Assembly: GCA_977006965.1 (NCBI GenBank)
Contig: OZ345367.1
Coordinates: 1,736,001 to 1,800,000, forward strand
DNA from: Phymatolithon calcareum
Lineage: Eukaryota; Rhodophyta; Florideophyceae; Hapalidiales
Length of the DNA stretch: 64,000 bases
Reading direction: 5' to 3'
The notes beneath the pieces are model-generated. The model made no database searches, had not been told where the DNA came from, and worked only from the letters and a program-made list of their open reading frames with translations. The position numbers and the translations under genes were made by a program. Positions 32,481 through 44,679 of this stretch are shown piece by piece (positions within the stretch are counted from its first letter, which is position 1; the number at the start of each line of letters is the position of its first letter).

Positions 32481-33499
32481 AGTGGTATTAAAGCAGGAAT
32501 ATCAACAGTGTTGTAACTCCTTGCGACTCGGTCATATGCCTATTCTAGTTGACATTTCATTAGCTCGATTATCTATTCTAGGATTCCGCCTTCTGGGCCT
32601 TTCTCTTTCTTTGCGCTTGTGGTTGACTCCGAAATAAGACTAGGCCTCCGCACTCTGCGCATCATTTCCGCAAACGACGTCATTGGTTTGATAAAAAGCG
32701 AAGAGCACCTGGAGACTATGGCTTACAAGTGTTCCCTCGTGGCAGGTGATATCGACAAAAGTTGTCCCAGCGGTACATGCGAGTTCTTTTAACAAGACAG
32801 TTATCAAAACACCTCCCGCTATATTGGGGGAAGTCCACGTGCAAAGATGAGCTAATCTGAAAGCATTGTGGTCCGTGTTGACTCCATTAGTGCAACTCAC
32901 AAAATAATGTGGAGCAGATTGGATCAAGACAGGTACCTTGGAAAAGATGCGAAACAGAATTGAGATGCAGAAAGGTATCCATGCCTGTACCACCTTGGAA
33001 TGTGCTATTCACTTCGTCCCACAAGAGTGCAGCTCGACTATTCAGGATGATGTAAGCACTGTTTACAGAGTCAGGAAGCAAATTCTCAAGAAGACTGTTA
33101 TTCTGAACAACGTCGAGTCTAAGATGTTAAGAAGGGAAATGCTGGCGCGTGACCTTGCGCGACTACAGGAAGTGGAAGGGAATGACAACATGTCTCCAAA
33201 ACAGCCCATGAGGTTAAGAACACGGCACAATGAATGCATTTACCGCGTGCGAGCACTGATAAGACAAGGTACGTGATTCTGGGTGAGGTCGATGTACAGA
33301 GACAAAAGTAGTCAAGAAAAACATCTGTCGATCTGAATGCAGGACTCCGTAGGGAGTTGCTAGATCAAAGTCATCACTGGCCACCTTGTGCGGTGGCATA
33401 AAGGTTGTTTTCAAGCTTCTGCAGTTCCAATATTCACACTGCAAATCTGTCCTTCCCTCAACAGGACATGTTGCACCGAGTACGGTCACGATAGCTGTC
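32481..33499. other. Unassigned sequence
   Basis: The longest frame, 32938-33276 (112 codons, Lys/Arg/Glu-rich), has no recognisable domain and no second copy here. I do not call it a gene. Confidence 0.4.
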
Positions 33500-33552
33500 C
33501 CCTGTTTAACGACGCTTGCTAGTAGAGAAATACGAATTAAGGAGGTCCTGAG

Positions 33553-34352
33553 CAGGGGTAGTGCCAATTCCATTGCTCGACATTGCTGTTTGTCCCGCAA
33601 TTAAACAATTCAATTGCTCACTACGGTGAGTCAGCAATTCGGATTGCAATTTGAATACTTCCCGCAATAGTCAAGTTAATTGTTTATTCATGCCTCTTCT
33701 CCTAGGTGTACGAAACTTTCGTCTTCTGCGATAGCCTGTTCAACACGCTGGTTGACAACGCTTGGCATAGCTTCCTTCACAGTTTGATCATCCCAGTAAG
33801 AGCGGTTGACTTTGAGGAAAAGCATCGGCTCGAACACAATAGGAGACGTACGTTTCCTGTGATCAAGCAAAATATACTTAGCCATGGACCAAAGACGCTC
33901 CACCTCGGCGACCGACCCTAGTATGAAATCGGTGTTCATGTAACTCCGTGCACCGGGTAATCTGACATTCGTCACATGGATGGTTGAATTCAGGAACGTT
34001 GTAACTGTATACAGTACGTAGAATTTTACGTACCTAGCACGGCAACATTTTGGCCCGATAGTTATTTAGTTGATTTGGGCCAAAATGGTGCAGTGCTCCC
34101 CCGGTGAACGCTTATACTGGCCCGAATTATATAATAAAATTAGATGCTACCGACAACCAATTACCACGTACTACGCATGATACATTTGAAGTGATCGTTA
34201 TTTCTGACAACTCTGCTCTTGCTGAACTATACACTTTCGTACAACCTACCTACCAGCAATTCGAATTGCAATTCTTCATCAGAACCCAATTTGGGTCGAA
34301 TTGCTACGAATTGCAATTAATTGCAATAGCAATGTATTGCGCACGACCCCTG
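33553..34352. mobile_element. hAT element with TIRs and 8-bp target duplication
   Basis: Terminal inverted repeats CAGGGGTAGTGC and (reverse complement of the right end) CAGGGGTCGTGC. The target duplication GTCCTGAG lies at 33545-33552 and 34353-34360. Eight-bp duplications and CAGGG termini are hallmarks of hAT elements. Subterminal TTGCAAT-type words occur at 33580-33670 and 34255-34345. It retains a transposase fragment, so it is an internally deleted derivative. Family Z copies 1, 2 and 3 show the empty site. Confidence 0.95.
33688..33975 (-). pseudogene. hAT transposase C-terminal dimerisation domain
   Basis: The minus-strand frame contains AEVERLWSMAKYILLDHRKR, then PIVFEPMLFLKVNRSYWD. 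This matches the hAT C-terminal pattern (VERLFS-A-x-x-L...R..L.P...E.LLFLK.N...W). The catalytic DDE part is missing; only about 95 residues remain. Being inside the element bounded above, it confirms the class. Confidence 0.85.
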
Positions 34353-34450
34353 GTCCTGAGTGACCAGACTACTCTACATTAGAATACCGTTAGAAAGCTA
34401 GCCCTGTTACTCCTAGGTGAGGCGTTGGGAGCTTTTAAAGTACATATCCC

Positions 34451-35173
34451 CTGTTTAACCAAACGGCATTACCAAAATTGTCATTCACTTGCTATTGTGT
34501 CACGGACAACGTGCCCCTTGGTTCAGTAGAGCGTGAAAGAGACGGTGGCAGCTATGTCAAGCTCTCTGCACCCCTCGATACGTTCCCGCTCTTGCCTCTA
34601 GCGTTCGATCCCGCATAATGTCTCTGCACGTTTCGCCCGCTGCAGCGAGCGTGACCCTTCCTGCGGGTTGAAGCTTGCCTGAGCACGTACCGGTGCCTGC
34701 TCCTGAGGGTTTGCCCGAATTACGTCCACTGCTGAGAGTTCCCACGGAGAGTATAGCCTTTTCAGAAAGTTCTCTTCTCCGTAACTTGCACGTGAAAGTA
34801 CGCGCGTTCGAAAGGTCTTTGTGGATAATGTGGAAAACCTGCTCGTAGTGAAAAGACGTTTCAATAGCGAAGGTCCAACAGAGTAATACGCACACATAGA
34901 AAATACACTCACACTGCATTTTTCATCAACACGCGGTCAACTCAATCCAATAGACCTGCCCCAAGCAACAAACATTGTACTTCATAAGAAACGTAAGCGG
35001 AGGAATGTAACTCCAGGACAAGTCTCTCAAGAAGAGCTCGAGAGCTTCTTACATTACGTCCAACACATTCGTCAGCGAGGGCACAGCAGACGCTGCTAGA
35101 AAAACTTGCAGTGCATACCGTTTATACAGCTGTCGAATTAGTAGCAGTCTCATCTTGTGGAAAAAATAGCTTC
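34451..35173. other. No recognisable gene
   Basis: Overlapping minus-strand frames at 34557-34919 lack recognisable motifs. Confidence 0.4.
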
Positions 35174-36906
35174 TTATGGAGAGTTTTGATCATCATCCGG
35201 TGTGCGACAAAATTCCTCCAGCTCCACATCGCCCGCCACCTCTGGTTCCTCAACGTACTTGCGGAATATGGCCATTAGTAAAGGCGAAGTCAAACAGGAA
35301 ATGCCGATAATAGCCCACATGTACTGCGGTCTCATTCTTGCACCCATTGCTAGTTTCTTTGCACTCGGCACAAATTTGTCGAGAAGGAAACCGCTCATCC
35401 CTCCCGCCACAACATTCACAGCAAACAGAGGCGCGTTTCCTAATGCCGTGTATACGCCTTCGCTCCCGACTGAGGACACCGCCTGATGCGCGGGAATTCA
35501 AGTGTTCCGATGTTAGTACGATGCATGCAAAGAAGCAAACAAGATAATCTTGCCATCACGCTCGAAAAATGGAAGCGGCTTACATACCATTGTGTATTGA
35601 TAAACTGTTTCTCATTTCATTCAACAAGTCAGTATATGGACATCAAAGAAAACAAACAGCTCGCTCGCGTGTGAATAAAACATGGCCATTGACCACAATA
35701 CGTACCTCGAGGCGCATATATTGACTCTCCGATACTCAACGTGATAACGAAAAGAGCGACAAAAACGTACTTGTCGGCGATGCAAAGCCAAAATGGCGAG
35801 AATGCGGCAATGGTCGTGCCAAGAATCAAAGTAGTGTACAGCGGCAGGCAAGTAATAAAAGTACCCGCAATCGGCACGGCAATAATGACCATGAGCGGTT
35901 CCAACGCGTAGTACGCACCGTACGGTGCATGGCTTCCAAACACTCTCACCATGTACTTTGGCAAAGTCGCATCCAAATGCCGATATACCATGCTCACACC
36001 GAGCAATATGAGCGCGAGCTTTGTAAACCTCCAAAAACTGTCCTCTCTCAAAACTTTTTTCACGGTCTCCACCAAACCAAACCGTCGTTCTCCGTCTTGC
36101 ACAGAAGCCGTCTGTGCCTTTTCAATGTTCCGCAACCCTAGGAGCACTATGACAAAACATGCAAACGTCGACACAGCACCCGACAAAAACACAACTTCAT
36201 GATACGAATACCGCTTTCCCCAAACGTGCATCACACCGCCTTCCCCACCAAGGCTTCCTCGCACAGCATCGACCGCAAGTCCCGCAACAAGTGCTGCAAC
36301 ATTCTGAAACACGTAGAACAACGAGAATCCAAGCCCAGCGTTATGCTTCCCCGTGCATCGCTTCACACCGATGGTGAGCACCGGAATACCCAATGCATCC
36401 GCGAGCGGCATCATGACGACAAGTGCGAGGAATGCAGACACTTTACCAGGAGCGAAAGAAAGCGCCACTCGAGCAATGGTGGCAAACGTAGTGCCTACGA
36501 GAAGTGCCGGGCGAACACCAGCACGATCGACGGCGACGCCGCCAACTAATCCCCACACCGTTGCCGCAAGTCCGCACAACCCGTACGCGAATCCGGCGCC
36601 AATGTCGGACAATCCGAGTTCTGCCGAAAGCCATAACGTTAGACAAAGCCCGGTTGAAAAGTGGGCGTATGAAAACAAAAATTTCACAAGGTACACAACG
36701 AGAAGCTCTCGCGGAGCTTGTAATAGTGCTCTCCAGCGCTGTACATGCGTCAAGGAGGGATGTGAATCTTCCGAGTCATGTAGTGGTACATGCACGAGTT
36801 CAGATGGGTCTTTCGAATAATCAAGGTCATCATCGACGGAGAAGGTGGCAAGTTGTGCGGGATGTTGAGCGGCAGCGGGCGCATATGGAATGTCGAAAAT
36901 AGGCAT
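35174..36906 (-). CDS. Major facilitator superfamily transporter, one intron
   Basis: Joined exons 36906-35706 and 35469-35174 give 498 residues. A soluble N-terminus of about 80 residues is followed by some 11-12 hydrophobic segments, with a long loop near the middle (about residues 290-310), as in the two six-helix halves of MFS carriers. VGGVAVDRAGVRPALLVG after the second or third span resembles the MFS loop motif (D-R-x-G-R-R). The substrate is unknown; it would sit in a cell membrane. The start used is MPIFDIPYAP; an in-frame Met 34 codons upstream (37008) is also possible. The frame is intact, supporting a live host gene. Confidence 0.85.
35470..35705 (-). other. Spliceosomal intron of the MFS gene
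   Basis: The donor GAG|GTACGT is at 35705 and the acceptor CCTCAG| is at 35470. The branch point TACTAAC lies about 45 nt before the acceptor. Splicing joins phase-1 exons into a continuous reading (APR then VGSEG). The exact acceptor was chosen to keep frame; an AG 14 nt upstream would not. Confidence 0.85.
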
Positions 36907-37008
36907 GAGAATCAGGGGGGCGCGAGTCTTTCGGGACGACGCGAAGACAGAAAATCGGGCACGGACGATGAGCGGCTTGCGGTCAATAGAGCGGCATCCT
37001 TTTGTCAA

Positions 37009-38007
37009 TCAAGTTTGATGAAATGCTCGCGATGCGCTTTCGGTAATTTAAACGTGAAAGTTACCGTAAATTAGGAAAAATTACGACATGGCTTTAGCAC
37101 GTAGCCCAGCAGGTCGACCTCCGTATGGCGTTTCGGAATAAGCCAACTATGGTTGAGTTGCGGCTCTTTCCGGCTCTTGTTCACGTACAGTACAGTACTA
37201 AGCTACAGTAGTTCTCTTTCGTGCGGTTAATGTAAAACTCTAACGCCTTTCTTCACTCTCTTTGTGTGCCGCTTTTGAGCAACAGTTGTTGAGGAATGCG
37301 GACGAAAGTGCAGCTGTAATGCGACGCACCGGAGCTGTTGGTCAGCCCCGCTCCGCACGCAGTGGGGTTGCATTTTTGAGCGAGAGAGCGAATCATTGCA
37401 CGCAAGAATACGTATTGTAACGGGCGGTCTGGGCATTATAGCCGTGGCATTGAACGGAGCGCACTGCTTGCGCAATAACTCTCGCCGCATTATGCAGCAG
37501 GCATATTGTGTGTTGCAGCCAGGAGACCTGGGCACGTACTGCATTCCGGCTGCCTGACAGGGACAAGGAATCACTCAACTGCAATGCACGACGGCCAAGC
37601 TGCACATTACTGCCTAGGTCGACAAAAAACGCATATCGAAGAAACGAGTAGCAAACAGTGACTGCAGTACACGAGAAATATTGGCGGTCAAGAGATAGGG
37701 AGAAAGAACAAGATGGAAACACAAAAAGACACTATTGCAAAGTTGCCATTACCAAGAAAATAAACAGGACTTTTACACGACGTTCAACTGTCAAAGCTAA
37801 GTTGACGAATGAATAATCCATTTGCTGTCATCAGCTGCCCGAAAATCCAAATATTAGTCATCAATACAGCGCGCCAACAGTCGACAATCCCGCGCGCGCC
37901 ATCTCCATCGAAATGCAAAACCATCGGTCCGCACAATTCATAAACCCTTATCCTCCTTTGGCGCAAGCCGTAACTCATCCACACCTCATCAATAAACTCT
38001 TGGCCAT
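37009..38007. other. Intergenic region between the MFS and SOD genes
   Basis: It holds the presumed promoter side of the MFS gene and the 3' side of the SOD gene. No convincing TATA or poly(A) site was picked; frames 37227-37722 and 37784-37984 look spurious. Confidence 0.4.
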
Positions 38008-38604
38008 TTAAATATAGTCCGGATTAGCGTATCCAATGACGCACATAGCTTTTCGGGGACCTGCTCCACCGCTCGGCTGACTTTCAGGTCCGAGATCCTC
38101 CTTCTCATGGACGATCATTCCACGTCCGACAATGCCAGGAATTTTGATCATGTTATCAATACGTGAATACTCTGCAACACCCGTCTCGTTCGCTTTGAGG
38201 GAGCCGAAATCTCCCCAATGACGAACATTCGAATCCGGGAATCCATGAGCATACTTCATATTACCCGGAGCTGAGAAATGGCCGCCGAGACTCTTGCCGG
38301 TGCCGGCGGAGAGGTCGCCGTAAGTATGGATATGAATCGCTTGCTTCTTCATCGGTGTCAATCCCATGACGGTTGCACGAATACTCGTTTGACAATCGCC
38401 GTCCTCGTAAACGGGTTCAAAAAGAACACGACCCTTTACGCTGCTGCCTTCTGTAGGAGCAAAATTACAGACGAGTTTCTTGTTGAACATGCAGATAGTC
38501 TTTTGGATCGTATCGAAATCGCCATTGTAGAATAGCGGACTAGACTGCACGAGCACGACGAGCAGAGCGAAGAGGATCGTTGTCGTGATCATCATGGAGG
38601 ACAA
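38008..38604 (-). CDS. Secreted Cu/Zn superoxide dismutase
   Basis: A 198-residue protein with an N-terminal hydrophobic signal (ITTTILFALLVVLVQSS). Metal ligands can be read off: Cu His91, His93 (AIHIHTYGD) and His166 (MIVHEKEDLG); bridging His109 (GGHFSAPG); Zn His120, His129 and Asp132 (RHWGDFG). Arg184 corresponds to the active-site Arg. It dismutates superoxide to peroxide and oxygen, probably outside the cell or in the secretory path. The Cys that normally follows HxHxxGD is replaced (GDLSAGTGKS), although Cys188 near the C-terminus is kept, so the usual subunit disulfide cannot form in the standard way. No intron is visible. Confidence 0.92.
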   Translation of the reverse strand: MSSMMITTTILFALLVVLVQSSPLFYNGDFDTIQKTICMFNKKLVCNFAPTEGSSVKGRVLFEPVYEDGDCQTSIRATVMGLTPMKKQAIHIHTYGDLSAGTGKSLGGHFSAPGNMKYAHGFPDSNVRHWGDFGSLKANETGVAEYSRIDNMIKIPGIVGRGMIVHEKEDLGPESQPSGGAGPRKAMCVIGYANPDYI

Positions 38605-38693
38605 AGTTGAGTTCGTGCGGTCGGAACGGAGACGAGAAGGGGAATTGAGGTGATGTGGACGGGTGCGCCGGTCGATATGGGTGTCATGGGCAA

Positions 38694-38700
38694 TTTATAC
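38694..38700 (-). promoter_or_regulatory. TATA box of the SOD gene
   Basis: GTATAAA on the minus strand lies about 90 nt upstream of the SOD start codon. Confidence 0.55.
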
Positions 38701-38704
38701 GATG

Positions 38705-41440
38705 GGTGCGGGTCCGATTTGCTTGTATTTTAGCTAAATTGGCGGCACCTGTTTGGAAAAACGAAACAGAGAGCGGACATGTGGAAACGTCTCGGCGGCG
38801 CAGGTTAGGAGGTCATAATTTGTGTTAATTTTTTGGAGATTGTAAGACTTGGTCAGCGTGACTCTATTGTCTTCTTAAATTTTCAAAAAATTGCTCATAT
38901 CACTTCATTGTTTATTGGCCGTGAAGCCATATCGACCTTGCGTTGGTCTTGAAAAATTTGCAAAAAATTAACCCGCGGCAATGGTCACAACAGAAATGGA
39001 AGGCGGTCCGGCCGTAGGTCGAATTCATGCGAAGGGACATTTTTTTGTAACCGTCAAAGGATTCTGTGCCTTGCCACGAAGAGCTCAAAAGTTTTGCTCG
39101 TGTTTGTTGAAGCGGCCCTTCATTTACGAGAATACAAAATTGTTACATAATATTTATCATAAATTTCTTCACGGTTGCTGTGCTGAACGTTGTTGACAGT
39201 CCTGTCAGACCGGCATACAGTACAGTAGAGGCATTAGAACCAATGCAATAGTGCCACGTGAAGAATTACATTACTGATTAACACGTGTGACATGGCCGTG
39301 AAGAGGACCGCACTCCTGCTGCTTTCGCGGTCGTGGTGAGAGAGTCCACGCGGCGCGCCAGCACAGTATTTTGATGCTTCTCGTGCAGGCGGTGTAAACT
39401 GCTGTACAGTACAAACTCAGGTGCAAACAACATTTCCCATGACGACTGCAAGTTGCTGCATCCACAGGGTATGCATCAGGAGCACAGATCATCTTTTTAT
39501 AAACAAGAGAGCTGATCAGTGCCCCTGATGCTTGTTGCGGATGTCCAACAAGGACACTCCGTAAGTCTGTCGTCGAACTTCTACAGGAGGTCTCATAGCA
39601 TGCTAGACAGGCAGGCTAGCAGGGTCACGCGCTAAGACGTGCCGGAAAAGAGCTGAGGCATAGTCGAAGGCACAAAGTCAAGGCAAATACTATGAACAAC
39701 ACAGGGTTCTCAAGAGTAGCAAATATGAGGTACAGTTAAGATTTCACTCCAGGCTCTTTCAAATAAAAATGAAACGACAAGGCTGCGTAAAGGTACTATG
39801 GCTATTCCATTAGCAACCATTCTAAAAATCTGCTCCCTGATGGTGGTGATTATTCAAATTGTCGCAATCTTCACTGTTGTCTGGCAAAGATATTCCAATT
39901 GGGGAGGGGGGGTGGACTCCTGGTACTTTGGGCTTCCTCAGAAAAACCCGATTGGCCAGCCTGTTCTTCGAGAAAGGATGAAAATATGTCAACTACAGAT
40001 GCCATTTGAGCTACGATCATCTCACTAAAGTTTATCTAAAGCAGCTTCACATCCGCACAGCTTGCTTCGTTTTCACAGTCACCATTTAATTCGAAAGGCA
40101 TCGTATTCACATCTGAACTGGTTGGACGTCCATATATTGTGGGCCCACTTCGGATCATCATGCTAGGAGGTTATGCACACAGCAACTGGTAGCTTCTGTC
40201 GGTTGGTGTCATCTGTTCTCAAATGCGTTCTCTTTCATTCTTTTTGCATTCTTGCGCTCCACAAGCCTATCGAGAACAAGCTCAGGCATCTGGGAGGGGT
40301 TTGCATGCAGACGCCCACGTACACAGCGAAATCAGATCACAAGAAAAAACCATATCAAGAAAGGAAGGGGGTCCATTGTGGTGGAAGCGGGAGCTTGATG
40401 AGATTTGTGCTCTGTCGGTTGCCTGTATATTCCATCTAAACACGTGTTAGCTACGGCCATTATTTTCAGCTTGCCCTCAGACGTCAACTAGACGATTGCC
40501 GCAAATGTCATTATCTAGCTTCCTGAAAGGACTGCCTCTGCTACCTATGCGCCCTTTGTCGCGCGTGGTGTTATGTCGTTATCCCAGGGGTCGGTTTTGC
40601 CTCTCGCGACTGTACGCCGTACAACTTGGATCGCGATAGTCATGCTGCTCGTCGTGGGTGATCTGTTGGGCCATACGGGCACGTGTCTCTCGTGTGTCTC
40701 TGCGCTGTATCGCTGTCTTTCGTTTAGGTTGTAGTATATAATAATGTCGTTAGTTCCTTCCTCTGAGTAAAGGAAAGGGGAGTTCTTCGGATTTCGGCTC
40801 CACTGCTCGGATCGCCGCACGCTCAACTTCGCCTGCACGTCCCTCCGAGCACGCTCAGTTCGAGTTCTTCCCACCCTTCTTGACCGCAACCGCTGCGCCG
40901 CGCAAGCTAGCACGGAGACAGTAGCGCTCAAGGTCCCTTTCCCCTTTTCGCGCGCCTGTCTCAAGGTCGAAGGCTAAGCCAAGGTCGCCGTCGGAGGACG
41001 ACGCCGACATCTACACGCTTACTCTGTTTGGCATCTATTGGGGTTTTGTTGGCTTCTCTTTCTTTCCCCCTCCTTCTGTCTAGTCTCTCCCGCTCTCTTC
41101 TTCTCTCTCCTCTCTTGGTATTTTCTTACCCATGTGGGGCCGGGTTCTTTTGAGCCTGGCGCTACATCCTTTACCAAGAAAGCTGCATAGGCTCACTGGC
41201 ATTCCGCTTGCAAGAATCGGCTAGCTTTGCCATAATCGGCGTGTCCTTGTATTCCTCTTACTGGTACTGGGAAGTGAAACTTTGCATTTGAGTGCGGCAA
41301 TGGCCGCAAGACGGCAATCGTGACGATAGAAAGATCAAAGGATTATGCAAATTTGCTCATTTGTTGAATGGAACGCAGGAGCAAGGGTATATGTATAACT
41401 TATGTAGCACATGTGCATTAGGTTTATGGTGACGTTATTA
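38705..41440. other. Intergenic, no recognisable gene
   Basis: Short frames at 39798-40028, 40173-40450 and 40545-40964 have no recognisable domains. A pyrimidine-rich tract lies at 41048-41120. A degenerate LTR (minus strand starting TGTAGCGCCAGG near 41166) is possible, but no partner or target duplication was found. Confidence 0.4.
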
Positions 41441-43880
41441 TTGTTGTGCTTAGCGATCGAAAGCAAGGACTTGTCATTTCTTTGTGGATATTCTCAAATT
41501 GCAATCACTCTTGGTTGCAATGGCTCGGAAAAAGATTCGCTCTATCTGGAAAAGGAGCGCGAGTCTCGAAGTTGGTAGAGAAAGTTTTTCTTGTTGTAAG
41601 GCGCAACAACGTAATTTTGCGTTCGTCAAGAAAAAGTAGAACCATAACTGGTGTGCATTTTGCTCAAGCGATTCTAAAGCGCTGCGTACCGCGCATATCT
41701 CAGCAACATGTCACATCACCGTACAACAAGGCTTCCTGAAAGTGCATTCCTTTTATTCAGATCGAGCGAGCTACCTTAGACACGTACTGAAAGCATGCTC
41801 TCAGTCCTACCAGAACCACAAACGCCAAGTCATCGCATATCATAGAACTTTTAAATTCTTTTCGGCGTTCCCGTGTCGCCCAAACAATTGCTTATTGTCC
41901 ATTGATTATACAGTAGCGTTCTCCGAAGAAATAGATTTGTTTTCTCCGTAAGATATACGGCGTTGTTGTCCGACGATGACGGAAAGCCAGGAATTGCTGG
42001 TGTGAAAGCAGGAAGAGGAAGAGAGGTAGGCGATAAAGTAGAGCATGCGGAATCCACTCTTCGCCAGGATTAGATTTCCTTCCCTTGATGAGCCCATTTT
42101 CTATATAATAGAAAATAGGAACGCGGAACAAATTTTGTTCCGCTTGCGCGCTTTTAAAACGGGCACTTTCTATCGATACATGCCTCTTGCCCCGCTGATG
42201 TCAAGTACCACGGTCGGTCGCTCTCGTGGCTGGGACATGTCTTGCAGCACTGAACAAGTACGTAGTGCCGTGATGCCGCCCTATACTTGTCGACCGCCAG
42301 ATTTTACCTGCAGGAGGCTTGTTCAGGACATTGCCTATGATATACTTCAACAAAAATTTAAAAGAAAAAAGAATGGCGAGAATAGTGATTTTCTATGATA
42401 CTGTCAAGATCAGCTAAATCTAATTTTCTACACTTGATTGCTCTTGTCGTACTGTAAGCATGAATCCTTACGAGAATGAGTACGTGTAATCCACATGGAT
42501 AGATTGGTGGATTTTAAACGCCTGGAAGCATGGCAGTGCGAAAATCCTATATTTCAAGACAATTTCAGGGGGCATGCCCAACTGCTGTAATGTATGAGCA
42601 GTTGAAATTTTTTGTGCTACCGACATTAAAATTTTTCTTTCATATACAGTAAGTTACTGTAACAAAATTCAATGCTGGCGGAGCAGAGGTGCAAAAGATT
42701 TTGTTTTTCAAACGTCGAATACACTGTCATGTCACGTAAGACGTCCGAACCTCGGCGTTACAGCTTTTTTCGTCAGAATACGAAGACGCTGCCGTACGAA
42801 TGAGCAGTATTGTCACGCACACTGATTGCGGAGGAATCGTCATTGCTGTAGGATGTGAGTGTGACGTCATGAAAAAGGCCGTTTTTTATGATCATCATGA
42901 TGTCATGATCTTACAGACCTGGCCGAGCCGCCAGTTGAGCAGCGACAGTTAGATTCGACGGTTCCAGCGGCTGATATTTAGCGACTAAATTTAGAACGTA
43001 ACAGCTTTGTATTTGGGTTCCTTGCATATTCATCCAGCAATGCATTCCTTTAAATTTTGTGCCAGCATCTGCGCCGAAGTCAGCCGGCAGAAAAAATTGT
43101 CAAGGAAGTCAACTCTTATAGAAGAAGAAGTGTAGATTCGAGCACTTGGGGCAGCTTTGCGAGTGCCATGCGAGCATAGGAAGGGTCTGACTTGATCGAC
43201 TAGTGGGTGCGGTACCATCTGATGGGGTAGCCAACTCTTTTTACATAAAATTTGGAAGGAAATCGAATACTCTACAGTAATACATTTCGTGTGCTTTAAG
43301 ACATCGTACAAGTTGCGCATGATAGTTGGAGATAGATATGAAATTAGGGTGGATAACAGAAAATGCATTCCGTTCATTGACTGCTTTGCCTAAACAATTT
43401 GAAAGAACATTATGGTAGTGTCATGATGTGTGGACGGCCCCTGGGGCTCATAGAAAATCCACGGTCGTCATCTCTTGTGCATGTGCCAATGTCATACAGA
43501 GAAATTGCAAAAAGAACTGGTCGTTAAAGCTGCCTCACGAGACCTTCTAACAGGTATCTTTTACGGTGCGTTTTCGTCCAATAATTGGGTTCAGGCGATC
43601 ACTAACGAGACCAGACCATCGACTCGGAACATTCTACAATGAGGATACTGTTGACGGAGAGCCCGGAGGTCTCTCCTCCAGGCTGGAACCAAGCGTATCA
43701 TGCGAGTCAGGGGAACATTTCGTGACGCACAAGCACTGGCTTGCTGTGTTTTCTATTCAAATTATGATACATAGACACTTGCTTTCGATCAGTTGGAGTT
43801 TATGAGTCATTGAGAGGCCATATGATAAGTGATGCAACAGGAAATTTTGGTGGACAGTTCACGAACCAAAGAGGTTACAG
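41441..43880. other. Intergenic, with a palindrome pair
   Basis: No supported gene. At 42096-42150 two neighbouring hairpins occur: ATTTTCTAT arms, then GCGGAACAAA arms. A minus-strand frame at 43030-43377 (115 codons) has no recognisable motif. Confidence 0.45.
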
Positions 43881-43978
43881 CAGGGGAATGTTAGGAGGGG
43901 GACAAAAGCAAAAACTTGATGTTTCAAAAACTTAATTGAAAATGTGGCCTGCGTTGTGTCTGGTTCATTATGAGGAAA

Positions 43979-44054
43979 TCTTTGTATCAAAAATTAAGTG
44001 CACTTAATTTTTGATACAAAGAATCGAGCTTTATCATGATAAAGCTCGATTCTT
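43979..44054. repeat. Adjacent perfect palindromes (22- and 18-bp arms)
   Basis: 43979-44022 has no spacer (TTTGTATC to AAGTG arms) and 44019-44054 mirrors AAGAATCGAGC to TTATCA. They overlap by four bases, so L' and R' join at an AAGA microhomology. Confidence 0.95.
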
Positions 44055-44593
44055 GCAGCGCTCTGACGCAGCGGTCGTTCAAAGACGGCCAATGGAATTG
44101 TGCCAGGACATATAGTGCTGTAAGCATCCTAAGGACAGTATAGTTGCAGTGAAGTAAATGCTGCGCTGCCATGTCGGATACCGAGGCGCTAGTGCGGGCT
44201 CTTTTGCGATTAGCTGAATAAATTGTGGCAACGTGGCCGCAAGCGATAGGTTACAATTCGCAGAAGTGGATCATGCGAGCACTTCTCGCAAGAGAGGACC
44301 ACCAACGGATGAGCGCGCTTGTTCCAGCCCGGAACGAACGGCTGATTGAAGCCCGAGCTCGCCAGACGAGGTACTCGCCTCCGAGAACGTTCCGCTCTCG
44401 TCTACCGCTGGTAGGCACGACAAATAACGCTAGCCACACCTCCAAGTCTTCCGCTGCATTAATTAAAGTACGGTTAAATCCGTCCAGAGTACAACGGCTA
44501 CATCTCGAATTTTCGTGGAAACTTTCGAAAATCAAGTAAGCCACGGGCGCGAGCCGTGCACATTTTGTGCACAGTGCACAGGCAGAGCTCGAA

Positions 44594-44679
44594 AACCTAC
44601 TTCTCTAAAATAACAATAATTGTTATTATAGAGAAGTAGGTTGTCTCAACAATAATAATTATTATTATTGTTGAGACAA
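44594..44679. repeat. Adjacent palindromes (24- and 19-bp arms)
   Basis: 44594-44642 has arms AACCTACTTCTCTA to CAAT with one mismatch and a 1-nt centre. 44641-44679 has perfect 19-bp arms around a single T. The two share TT at the junction. Confidence 0.95.

Larger units (their letters stand above)
33500..34450 (+). repeat. Family Z copy 4, split by a hAT element
   Basis: GTAGAGAAATACGAATTAAGG (33522 on) and GTGACCAGACTACTCTAC to GGCGTTGGGAGCTTTTAAAG (34358-34440) are the two halves of the family Z 3' end. The 800-bp hAT lies exactly between them. Confidence 0.8.

Noticed and set aside
32938-33276. A host gene of 112 codons
   Set aside because: No domain, no second copy, and a charged composition that also occurs in shadow frames of the surrounding repeats.
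37784-37984. 66-codon minus-strand ORF just after the SOD gene
   Set aside because: Short, no motif, and most simply the 3' untranslated region of the SOD transcript.
40545-40964. 139-codon minus-strand ORF
   Set aside because: Arg/Ser-rich with no recognisable motif; it may come from a degenerate LTR. No supporting copy or codon signal.
41048-41120. A promoter or splice-related pyrimidine tract
   Set aside because: The CT-rich stretch is not next to any supported gene or acceptor site.
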